Source: Paraconiothyrium sp. Pb-2020 (Eukaryota; Ascomycota; Dothideomycetes; Pleosporales; Didymosphaeriaceae). From it: a stretch of 64,000 nt of DNA. The translations under genes and the position numbers were made by a program. Positions 1 to 8,742 of this stretch are shown here, in pieces (position 1 is the stretch's first letter; each line of letters opens with the position of its first letter). The notes beneath the pieces were generated by a model. It had not been told where the DNA came from, made no database searches, and saw nothing but the letters and a program-made list of their open reading frames with translations. The DNA is taken from contig JAJUBI010000005.1 in assembly GCA_022419385.1 (NCBI GenBank), positions 1,984,001-2,048,000 on the forward strand, in the 5' to 3' direction.

Positions 1-204
1 CATCAAGACGCCAAATATTGTGGAGTGGTTCCCAGACCAGGTAAGCTTACTGTATCCATGTACAGCGCTAAGATTTTGGATTAACTTCTTGCGAAGGTAC
101 ACGGCTGGATGGCGGCCCGGGGTGACCTGGAGCAGGAGAAGGTCAAAAAGGAGTATGAGCGGGGGTACAAATTAGTTTTGGACTTCTTCCACAAGCACAT
201 GTGA
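1..204 (+). CDS. Dienelactone hydrolase family protein, C-terminal end (partial)
   Basis: This is the 3' end of a gene entering from the left edge. Coding exons are 1-40 and 97-204, separated by a GT-AG intron at 41-96; base 1 is the last base of a codon. The readable tail has the VHGWMAARGDL segment followed by a charged helix and FFHKHM before TGA. The H-G-W/F-x-x-R-G-D pattern carries the catalytic histidine of the Cys/Ser-Asp-His triad of dienelactone hydrolase-like alpha/beta hydrolases. The nucleophile and acid lie outside the window. In fungi these proteins are small cytosolic hydrolases, often of unknown natural substrate. The family call rests on this C-terminal motif only. Confidence 0.7.
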
Positions 205-1978
205 GTCGTAGTCCGACAAGACTACGACGTTGTGCTGAGGTTGTGTGGGACATTAAATGCGAAGCTGTAGATCAGACGTAGTTTAGACTTCCAGAAAACT
301 CAAAAGAAAAGAAAAAGCAAAGATCATAGCGGGAGACTTCTGTTGTTCCTTAGGCGTAGCGCCGGGTCCAGACGCACCTCTTCCTTTTTGATTTGTGGAG
401 AAATCTACTTCGTGGATAAATAGAAATTCCCGTGGGATTCCCAACGTGGTTGTATCTACTGCTGCTATTTGGCAATCCACCAGATTGCTACGACGCTCAA
501 GGCCGCAAATTTAAGCACAGAAATTACCACCGTCTCTGTCTCGATGGGCAGATGTGTCTCTTTGCGGTTCTTGGGCATGCGGGGATCGCTCATGCTTCCG
601 CACTTGACTGCCACGATGCCTCGCGCCATTCTCTGAAGCGACCGGCTTAAATAACATGTCTGTTAGCTTGACGTGACTACTTACGAACTTGAGTGAGCTT
701 TTTCTTTGGGTAATTGGACGTCCTGCGCGGACGTTGTAGGCACCCAGGAGACGTCGAACATGTGGAAATGCGGAGGTATAGCATGTGTGTTGAATGACAG
801 CGAGGATTAAGTACGTAGGCCATCGCACCCACTCTCGTATTGTTAGTGAGGGCGAGGCCTGTGGCAACGCGCGGGTGTCAACTTTCTGGAGATTCGCCAA
901 CCGCGATTTTAATTTTAACGACACTGGCATATAATCCACTCGAGCCATATCCTCAGAGACTCATGATGGCTTCAGGATTCCCTCGAGTAGTAGAGGATTG
1001 ACACCTGTGTATCTATATCCGTACAGGGTAGAAATCTTGCCCCTGTGCGGTCCACTACCCCACCATGTGCTTCCAATACCCTCCTTACTATGAAGCATTT
1101 CCACGCTGCAACATCTGATACCTCTCTCAGCAGTGTTGATTAATAGTCCAAAAACCGGTGAGGTTGTGTATATGCCACAGCGAATAATAAAACCTGCAGT
1201 ACCCCAAGATTAGCTTACGCCTGATCGATGTTGATCGGCTCGAACAACCAGATCTTCAAATGTTCGCGCTGCATTTTGGCCATTCTTGCTGTAAATCTGG
1301 CGTGACCCATTCCAAGCTCAATTTCCACTAATTGTACCGCTTGTGTCGTACGCTTGTCCCATTTCTGGTTTCCTTGAGAAGAAATGATAGGATGGGGCCT
1401 GGCTCCTAGTAGCGTTGAACCTAGTTGAGTGACAGTTCCGCCGCGAACTTGCGAAGCAGTGTAGTTTGAGAAGTCTAGAAGAGTAGCCTTTTGTGAAACA
1501 TGAAGAGGCCCGTGGAGGTTGTTGCTAAGTAGGGCATAATAGATAGAGGTACGATGAAAGTGGAAGTGGAAGTAAATGTGTAGGTAAATGTAGAAGTAGA
1601 AGTAAAAGTAGAACGACATAGAATTACGTTCTAGTATCCGTGTGAAACCAGGATTGACTTGGTGACTGTCTGTAATTGAGATACTTATGACAATTCATGT
1701 TACTATGTATTGTAAATCGCTCAAGTGCTTCTACGTACTTCGTTCCCGCAAAAGCTTGTGGACATCGTACTAGACTAACCTATTAATACGACTTCGGGGC
1801 ATTGCTGTTACTCCCAATGTACGACAGATCATCTCAAGAATAGTGTCTCTAGACCACACTTGGGTACGTTTCGACAGTCTCGTCCTCTAGGGTATTATAC
1901 TCATCCACACCTGAAACGCGCATGCCATTACCTCCACCGCCAACGCAACAAACATAACCAATGCCCCTCCCATGGACT
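205..1978. other. Intergenic region, no supported gene
   Basis: About 1.8 kb between the hydrolase stop and the 3' end of the AIF-like gene. Open frames exist on the minus strand (511-948 and 1215-1619), but they lack recognisable domains and intron signals. The second one begins in a simple repeat that would encode alternating aromatic residues. I see no RNA gene or regulatory site that I can defend. Confidence 0.5.
1556..1615. repeat. Degenerate GAAGTA/GAAGTG simple repeat
   Basis: A purine-rich tract of imperfect hexamers related to GAAGTG, GAAGTA and GTAAAT on the plus strand. On the minus strand it reads as a run of alternating Tyr/Phe/His/Ile codons, which is an artefact of the repeat and not a protein feature. 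Confidence 0.6.
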
Positions 1979-3259
1979 TTAGCCACGGCTCGTACCCATC
2001 TGTCCAGCAGCAACAACGGGTTGCGGCTTCCACTTGCCCTCCTTCTCGTACGTCTTCCCATTCATATGGCCCTCGACCAACATGCCAATCATATAGTCCC
2101 TTCCCTTGATACCCCATACCATCACGCTCGGTAGCGCCATGCCGTTGGCAGCACCGACGCCCTTCGACGTGCCAATTGGCACAAGCTGCTGCTCCTTCAG
2201 GTTGGCCTCGTAGTGCCTGTCGGGACCAGGTGTCTGACCAGAAAGATGGGCAATGAGGTCGGTGCGCAGGTTAGTCATAGCAACAGGAATCGCGTCGTAC
2301 TGGTCCATAACTCCTCCACGTGTGTAAGAACCGCAGTCCCCCACGACGTAGACGCGAGGCCCAGCGGCTTCGACGCGGAGCGTCTTAGCATTGCAGGAGA
2401 CACGGTTCCGGTTGTCCAGCCATTCCTTGGGAAGGAAGTTGGTGTTGGGGCGGGTACCCGTAGCATCGATGTAGATGTCCGCCTCGATGGTCTTGCCGTC
2501 TGAAAGCTGGACCGTAGTCTTCGCGTCTTCTGCGTCGCTGGCCTTCGTGGAGGATACAACCTTGGTGTTATAGACCACCTCTGCACCGACACGCTTAAGA
2601 AATTTCTCGGCCTGCTTGGAGATGGATTCGCGCAGGATAGGCAGCATCTTTTTTTCTGCGCTGATGACCGTTACCTTGACTTTTGGGTTCTTGGGAGCGG
2701 ACGCCATGAATCCTGGCTTTCCATTCACCGCTTCGGCCAGCTCACCAGCTAACTCAACGGCGACTGGTCCCGCCCCGCCAATGACCACGGCCTTTGCATG
2801 TTTGACTTGGGCGTGAAATGCTTCATACGTCGCCTCCAGGGCCGCTCGGTCCGTCGTCTGCGTGAAAAGCGGGCTTGGCGTCGAGAATCCCGTTGCAATA
2901 ACCAACGCGGCATACGGAATGTTCCTCTGCTCGCCACTGGCTGTCTCAACAGACACCGTCTGCCCGGCAGAGTCGACGTGGGTTGCTTTGCCCTGCACGA
3001 AGGTGAATTTACCCTTTGCATACGCGAACGCTGGCTCAATAGGGTAAAACAGCTTGTTGTAGGGCATTAGCTCCTTCGAAGCAGCCACCCGCGGTCCGGC
3101 GATTCTCCAGTAGAAGTCCTTTGAGGGGTTGACGACTGTGACATTGTAGGTAATGCCGTCTTTTTTAGGCAGGACGGGTATGATGTGTTTAAGAGCGAAA
3201 TGGGCGGAACTGATGCCCGCGAAAGAGCCGCCGAGAATGAGGATGGTCTCTGTAGACAT
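1979..3259 (-). CDS. AIF/AMID-like FAD-dependent oxidoreductase
   Basis: A 426-residue single-exon protein. The N-terminus has the FAD-binding ILGGSFAGISSA dinucleotide fold. A second nucleotide fold, VVIGGAGPVAVELAGE, lies near residue 170 (NAD(P)H side), and a C-terminal FAD contact, VYVVGDCGSY, near residue 310. This is the layout of the pyridine nucleotide-disulphide oxidoreductase family, closest in style to AIFM2/AMID/FSP1 proteins that reduce quinones with NAD(P)H. The open frame extends 31 codons upstream to another ATG at 3352, but the family start is the MSTET methionine at 3259, which puts the FAD motif close to the N-terminus. The upstream extension is hydrophobic and could act as an alternative targeting signal; I consider this less likely. 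Localisation (cytosol, lipid droplet or mitochondrion) cannot be decided here. Confidence 0.88.
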   Translation of the reverse strand: MSTETILILGGSFAGISSAHFALKHIIPVLPKKDGITYNVTVVNPSKDFYWRIAGPRVAASKELMPYNKLFYPIEPAFAYAKGKFTFVQGKATHVDSAGQTVSVETASGEQRNIPYAALVIATGFSTPSPLFTQTTDRAALEATYEAFHAQVKHAKAVVIGGAGPVAVELAGELAEAVNGKPGFMASAPKNPKVKVTVISAEKKMLPILRESISKQAEKFLKRVGAEVVYNTKVVSSTKASDAEDAKTTVQLSDGKTIEADIYIDATGTRPNTNFLPKEWLDNRNRVSCNAKTLRVEAAGPRVYVVGDCGSYTRGGVMDQYDAIPVAMTNLRTDLIAHLSGQTPGPDRHYEANLKEQQLVPIGTSKGVGAANGMALPSVMVWGIKGRDYMIGMLVEGHMNGKTYEKEGKWKPQPVVAAGQMGTSRG

Positions 3260-4238
3260 GGCGCCAGTGGGTATCACAAACAAAGTGGAGGATAGGAGGA
3301 AGGGGAAGAACGAAAAGAAAAAGCGCGTCAAAGGGCGAGATGACCGAGTCAAGGCACGAGAAACGCGATCGGGGGTGGCTTCAGACGCGTTGAGTATTTA
3401 GGCGCAGATGTCGGGGATCCGAACAAACGAGTCGTGACGCTAGGACTAGGATTGGTGAAACGGAAGGCCTTGGAGGGCAGATCCAGCGTATACATATGCA
3501 TTCACAAATACTTTCAAGCTTGACCACTCAAACGCATTTAAAGCCATACCGTAAGCTACCGCGCGTTCGGGCTGAAGATTAACAATGTGGTGGTGCTGGG
3601 GAAGGCGACTAACCTTCAATGGGACTAAGCTTGGACGCCGGAACACAAGGAGATCCGTCCCGGCTGCTGATGACCAAGCTTCCAAGGTTTAGTACTACTT
3701 CAAGGTTGCGAATAAAGCACGAACATGTTGAAACGACACCTAGGGCTGATCCGTATTGGCTGCTGTAGATGTCCATAATTCCGCCCTTGCAGGCATTGTC
3801 AACGGATACCTGTGGTAACGATCTTGAATTGGTCATATTGCGGCGGTAAGGAGCAGTTGCGAGCCGTAATTCGTCCAGGTGTGCAACCTCCCGTCAGAAG
3901 GGAGCATTTCAAGTCGCCAGTTGCACGTACGATGATTGGTTTTTCGGGGACATTGCCTTTCCGGGTGCAAGGTAAGCCACCGTCGCAGCTAAGTCACACC
4001 ACGATTTTGGCCAGAAGAATCATTGCTCGGACTTTTCAATACTATATCTTTCATGATAAACGCCAGCCCGGCTCGTATGCGACGTGTGATTGGCCACGAC
4101 TGCCAATTGGAAGAGGAATGGAAGTAGGCCGTGTCCACAGTCATTCGTATCACATACATAGTAGTAGCCCACATTGCGCTATATCCCAACTAGCTCGTCA
4201 TGGTACTATAGATACGTCTCCCGCGCTCGATGGGCAGC
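3260..4238. other. Intergenic region upstream of the AIF-like gene
   Basis: About 1 kb between the AIF-like start and the EGD1 3' end. It should contain the AIF-like promoter and the EGD1 terminator. Short overlapping frames on both strands show no domain, splice structure or repeat that I can support. Confidence 0.5.
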
Positions 4239-5080
4239 TTACTCAACCTCAGCCTTCGACTCGAAGTTGTCGCCGGCAACGAGGTCAGGGATGTCGTCAT
4301 CATCCTCGTCGTCCTTCTTGTCGTCGTCGCCCTTCTCCTTCTGCATGCTCTGGTAGCTCTCGGCGAGCTTGCGCAGCGACGCGAGCGAGTCGGGGCCAAG
4401 CTGGTTGAGGATACCGGGGACAAGCTCGGTGAGCTCCTTGTCTTCGCCGTTGCCGTAGATGGCAAAGGTATTGGCGGGTACGGAGGCGTGTACTGGCAGA
4501 TCAAGTCAGCAAAGAGCCCAAAGCGCAAAGATAGCTGATCGGATGTTGAGGACCATCGGCGCTCGTACAGAAATGCAAGCAGCATGGGCCTCGTTTCCGG
4601 TTACAGCGGAGTGGGCCTACCCTTTGGTGCCGAGAAGTGGATGACATTTCCATCGGTCTTGAACATGTTCACCTCCTCAATGGCCTGGATAGGCTGAACA
4701 TTGAGCTTCTTAAGCGCGCCCTGGAGCTTCTTGTCGTCGGTACCGGCGCTCTTGTGCACCTTCTTGACCTTCCTTCGCGGGGTACCCTTGCCACTATTAT
4801 CCGCGATTAGCCATTGTCCACGCTAGATTTGCAACGGTTCGTCCGAGATCATATCGAGGGCAGGTGTTGTGTTGACTCCGCAGGTGGAGATGTTTCGGCG
4901 GGGTCGTGCCGTTGAAGGAAATGTAGAACACATGATCGCTTACCCTATGTCGCATATTAGCTCGCAAATCTTTTTAAAAGCACAGGGATTTATTTGGGAA
5001 ATAGCTTTGATTCAGGCCAGATGGAGAGACGTACCAATGCGCACCGACTGCTGCATGCGCGCCAGCTTTGCTTGATCCAT
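4239..5080 (-). CDS. EGD1: Nascent polypeptide-associated complex subunit beta
   Basis: Spliced product of 157 residues, normal for fungal NAC-beta (BTF3). NAC binds ribosomes and nascent chains with the alpha subunit EGD2, shielding them and affecting targeting. Exons on the minus strand are 5080-5035, a single base at 4944, 4793-4621 and 4492-4239. The introns are 5034-4945, 4943-4794 and 4620-4493. The N-terminus MDQAKLARMQQSVRIGGKG and the ribosome-binding basic segment PRRKVKKVHK are diagnostic. The NAC domain follows (NVIHFSAPKVHASVPANTF), then an acidic tail ending in KAEVE. The one-base exon is required: without it exon 1 and the PRRKVKK exon are out of frame. It is flanked by a proper acceptor (ACATAG) and donor (GTAAGC), and each flanking intron has its own GCTAAT branch-like site. 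Confidence 0.93.
4944..4944 (-). other. EGD1: One-nucleotide exon (G) of EGD1
   Basis: On the minus strand the sequence reads ACATAG, G, GTAAGC. The 90-nt upstream intron ends at 4945 and the 150-nt downstream intron starts at 4943, leaving one G as exon. That G completes the second of two glycine codons (I-G-G-K) conserved in the family. Removing only the upstream intron recreates a G|GTAAGC donor context, so stepwise splicing would work. Confidence 0.8.
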
Positions 5081-5602
5081 ATTTGCGGTGGGGAGAGAAA
5101 ATGTGAGGTTACGGCGGGTTCACTGCTGTCGACCAAGTCAGCGTCTGGGGAAGAGTAACCCGGTGAGGTTGAGCGTATGGTTGGGAGCTGTGCGGAGAAG
5201 GGCGTACATACGGGATTCGGGCTGCTGGGTGGATGCTGCGCGGGTGTGGTTTGGTGTTGAAGTTGAAGCGCGTGAACGGAGAAAAACCGCCGAGGCTCCG
5301 AATGTGGCCTCGCTTGAGGTGGGTGGTCTATTTTCCTCACCTCACGGCATCGCAGGCCTACAACAACGATACGTCAATATTCGGGACCGACGACCGACAT
5401 GTGAATTTCTAGTGCATCTCTATGTCGCCTTGAGGGTTCAAAATTTGCACCATGGGCTGATAGCTGCCGTGTCAAGCAATGACCAATCACAATCACGCAA
5501 ATCAATCTCATACAAAAGGCAGAGCACGATTTAAGAGTAAGGAATCCAAGGTATCATTCCAACGATCGCACCATTATGAACCGGCCTTGCGCTTCTATAT
5601 AT
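5081..5602. other. EGD1 promoter and BIM1-like 3' flank
   Basis: About 520 bp containing the 5' flank of EGD1 (minus strand) and the 3' flank of the BIM1-like gene. No independent gene or repeat is visible. Confidence 0.5.
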
Positions 5603-6316
5603 TTACAGCAAAGCAAATGCAGCCACACCTGCGGCACCCAAGATCCACGACGTACCAGCTGTCGCGTGAGTGGCAGCGCCCGGTGTCGAGCTTGGGGAGC
5701 TACCGGTACTTGAAGACGGAGAGCTACCACCGGAGGTAGTTCCATTAGGCTGGCCCGACATGTTCTCCTGCGTAACTTTGACGTTTGTGCTGTTCTGGCA
5801 GTGGCTGTTGTAGTCTGATGAGGAGAGCGTGTTGTTGATGAAAGTGACGTCGCCGCACTTCGATATGTTAGCAATAAGACTTTGGAACATGGCAAATGCT
5901 AAGCCCACCTGGTACAGACCGCCGCTGGGGTCACCGTTGGACACAACCTGAATCGTTCCATTGGTGCCCGCGGAGATGTTCAGATTTGATGGGATGTTGA
6001 CTGAGCCCAAGCAGAAGTTACTAGGACCCTCTTCAGAGAGTGTCGGAACAAGAGTGATTGTGAAGTCATCGGCACTGGGGTTGTTTCCGAGGGCGAGGTA
6101 CACGGCCAACTTGGTTTGCGTGTGGTGCATGTCCAGCTGAATGGGGGCTCCAGAAAGCGGGAATTCGGTGCGGGCACTGCTCGGGGTGTCGAAGCCACCA
6201 CAAGGACCACCAGTTGCCTTGTCATCATCGAAGCCGCGCCTGTCAGGCCAGGTGAGGAGAAAGTGGGCAGATGTGAGTGGAAGTGTCGCAACAAGAGCAA
6301 GGGCGTTGAACAGCAT
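5603..6316 (-). CDS. BIM1-like (X325) secreted copper protein, GPI-anchored
   Basis: A 237-residue single-exon protein. Residues 1-17 form a signal peptide ending in TSA, so the mature protein starts with His18 (HFLLTWP). An exposed N-terminal histidine is the hallmark of LPMO-like X325 proteins, where it coordinates copper together with an internal His and Asp. Here a DMHHTQ motif at residues 62-67 supplies further candidate ligands. Cysteines (PCGGFD, NFCLG, KCGD, HCQN) could form disulphides, and several N-x-S/T sites are present. The C-terminus is Ser/Thr/Gly/Pro-rich from about residue 190 and ends in a hydrophobic tail (WILGAAGVAAFALL), typical of a GPI anchor signal. Characterised members such as Cryptococcus Bim1 help copper uptake together with Ctr1; they are not active polysaccharide monooxygenases. 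The neighbouring CTR transporter and reductase support that role here. Confidence 0.88.
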   Translation of the reverse strand: MLFNALALVATLPLTSAHFLLTWPDRRGFDDDKATGGPCGGFDTPSSARTEFPLSGAPIQLDMHHTQTKLAVYLALGNNPSADDFTITLVPTLSEEGPSNFCLGSVNIPSNLNISAGTNGTIQVVSNGDPSGGLYQVGLAFAMFQSLIANISKCGDVTFINNTLSSSDYNSHCQNSTNVKVTQENMSGQPNGTTSGGSSPSSSTGSSPSSTPGAATHATAGTSWILGAAGVAAFALL

Positions 6317-7103
6317 CTTGGAAGCTGGTTACGAGCTGGTGTCGAGTGTCGTCCAGGTATATACAGGGAACAATCAAACCGACGTGAAAGTAATTGGAGC
6401 TCAAGACCAACGTGAAAGCTGGGCAAGTTCCTTACTTATTGTGCGCAAGAGCTCCCCATGCCGTGCATTCCGACCATGCACCTCGCGTGGCGGTCGCGGT
6501 CGCGTCGAGCCATCATGAGCTTGTTTGACCTTGCTCCGCCGCTAGGCCAGAACAGCAGGTGATACATTACCATCACCTGCAGTGAAGCCGGGAGCTGGCG
6601 TGCGACAAAACACCATGTTGAGTAGCCGAGGCCTAGGCCGAGAGCAATATTGAGCAAGTTCCGGGAGGCGGGATACTTAGCGCAAGATCAGCAAGGGTCT
6701 TTGCACGCTAGCCAACGGACGCAGCTGGAAGGTATGACCTGCTCACTACGGGCATATCCATCTCCAAGGCCATGTTTCGAGACACAAAGCCGAACGGGAC
6801 TGCTAGAGTACAAGCTTTTTGCTACGGAAGTGGCGGACGGGCTCGTGGGTACTCCGGTGGACCATGGCGAACACCATATGCAGAGCCTCAGTACATCTAC
6901 GTCCACACTGCCGATTCTTTATTCAAGCACCCATGTCTTCAAGATGGGACGCGTTTCTTGTCATACGTGAGATATTGTGTGTCATATGTACAGCCGGACA
7001 AAGGCTGGCCCTGTGGCTGCCCTATTCCACCCATTACCGACATGCGTGAATAGTGCCAAGCTGTTGTACACTCAAACACGCTCTCATGAGAAAGAAAACA
7101 TGA
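6317..7103. promoter_or_regulatory. Upstream region of the BIM1-like gene with Mac1-like sites
   Basis: Intergenic DNA between BIM1 and CTR (both minus strand). Two GAGCAA cores, at 6642-6647 and 6652-6657, lie about 330 bp upstream of the BIM1 start and read TTGCTC on the gene strand. The second is part of TTGAGCAAGTT (6650-6660), which recurs at 8192-8202. CTGCTCACTACGGG lies at 6739-6752. The GCTC core resembles yeast Mac1 sites (TTTGCTCA). Function is inferred only. Confidence 0.35.
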
Positions 7104-7743
7104 CTACATTGACATGGCGCCCTGATTGAACCGACCCAATGCAACCTCGCCAATGAAAGTACCCGCCAGAACTGAAAGGAAATAGCCGACATTGTAGGAC
7201 ATCACGGCTAACATACTGGCCAAGGGTTAGCGAAAGTTGCTCAGTGTTGAATGGTTCAACTCACAGGAGGTAACCAACGCCTGCTGCCAGTGACATGATG
7301 ACAGCCCGGGGAAGGTCCACGCTGAATCTAAAGGGTTGGACGTATCTTGCCGGAGCCTCGACAATCCGCACGTTCTCTTGCAGTCCGTTCGTCGTCAAAA
7401 TGCCAGTCATGGAATTTGCGTCGTTGAAAGCCTTATCCATTACCGTTTGCTGATCTGCGGTGACAACATATCTTCGCTTCATAGCCTTTTGGAGCGCCCT
7501 GTACTCGAGGAAAGTTTTGGCGGTGATCAGTGCGCGGAGGAGGATGGCAAGAATAATGAGGAAGATGCAAGTCCCCGCATATGCGCCAGCGCTCGCCGAT
7601 GTCCAGGCTTCGGAATAGAGCGGGGTTGTCGTCGAGGTGAAGAAGAACATGGACATTCCCATAGACGTTGAGGAGTCACTGCCCATTCCGTCCATGTCCA
7701 TGGTCCCCGTGGTTGCCATATCGTGACCTTCGTGAGCGACCAT
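7104..7743 (-). CDS. CTR-family high-affinity copper transporter
   Basis: A 196-residue protein from two exons, 7743-7265 and 7215-7104, with a 49-nt intron (7264-7216; donor GTGAGT, branch GCTAAC). The extracellular N-terminus is His/Met-rich (EGHDM, MDMDGM, SMGMSM), as in Ctr1 Cu(I)-binding ectodomains. The first membrane segment is around GTCIFLIILAILLRALI. A cytosolic loop follows, then the paired second and third segments. The second segment carries the pore MLAVM (M-x3-M) motif and the third a GTFIG (G-x3-G) packing motif. The last segment is encoded only by exon 2, so the intron is needed to make a complete transporter. It sits between the BIM1-like gene (same strand, 788 bp downstream) and the reductase (divergent, 1 kb upstream). 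It should act as a trimer at the plasma membrane, or alternatively at the vacuole. Confidence 0.92.
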
Positions 7744-8742
7744 TGTGATTATTCGCGTTTCGGTACTCGGACTGCTCGAATTAGGTAGTGTAGGGTTGAG
7801 TACCGGCCTGACGATGAAAGGCGGCAGGCGAGGCGGCTTATGAGGTCGAGCAGTGAGGCGTCACAATGAGCTTGGCTTTCTCAACAAGGACGCTGAAGAA
7901 GGCTTGAGCATGAATGCACGGGCTGCTTTTCTTAGCGGTGCGAGCGTTTGTGGAGCGATTGCGGGGGATCTCGCGACAGTCAAGAAAGGACAAGAGGAGG
8001 GCTGAAGCATGAAGTGTAAGGCACTCGCGATAGCTTGCTAGGTGCTCCTTAGCTGTTCGGCCAGCGCTGGAGCGATGCTATTGATGCATGCACTGCCGTG
8101 TGACGGGAACAGGCGCACAAATGCCTTTTCTTCTGGGGCCCATGGCGCCAGCTCCGCGAAGGTCGCGCCGTCCTCAGTGTTGTGCGTGCGTTTGAGCAAG
8201 TTATCGACCGGGGTGACACGCTCGCACTAGCCACAAGCGGGCAAACGTCCCTCCATTCATCATGGCCAGCCCATCTGAACACATGCACGAGCGTGCAGTA
8301 GCACACAGGACTACCACGGCCGTGGCCACCGGCGGCTGTCCGCCAGATGTGCGACGTCCAGTGACTACTGAGCGCATTCCTCTGACATCTCCCACCACCA
8401 ACTTCTGCTCTATTGACGGAATCGACGGCATCGACATGACCTGAAATGCATCCGCACCCTGCTCACTGAGAACATTACCACAGAGTCGAAGATAGGTTGC
8501 TTCATTCATGTCATACATGGCCACCTGCGCGGAGACTTGCACAACCGACAACTCAAAGCTGACCAGGTAGCTTTGCGACAAGACAGCATCTTAACCTTTC
8601 TTGAACGAACCGAACTGCCTTGTGGTAAGCAGCTCAACGCACACCGCGGCTCGGTCGTTCACGCTTGACCCATTCCCCTGGATACAGCCAGCATTTGAAA
8701 TACCATTTGATCACTGTTGCACGCGGCACATCACGGAACAAT
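7744..8742. promoter_or_regulatory. Divergent CTR-FRE intergenic region with GCTC-type motifs
   Basis: A 1-kb region separating the divergent copper transporter and reductase starts. It contains TTGAGCAAGTT at 8192-8202, identical to a site upstream of BIM1, and CTGCTCACT at 8459-8467. Several other TGCTC/GAGCA cores occur (for example near 7771, 7848, 7904 and 8044). A shared bidirectional copper-responsive promoter is plausible but inferred. The open frames here lack coding features. Confidence 0.4.

Noticed and set aside
511..948. Minus-strand frame of 145 codons with an ATG
   Set aside because: Composition is unlike a folded protein, there are no motifs, and frames on the opposite strand are equally open.
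1215..1619. Minus-strand frame of 134 codons
   Set aside because: Its start lies in a simple repeat, and the rest has no domain, splice signal or homology-like pattern.
3260..3352. N-terminal extension of the AIF-like protein to the ATG at 3352
   Set aside because: Family members start near the FAD motif, and the ATG at 3259 fits; the extension is possible but not preferred.
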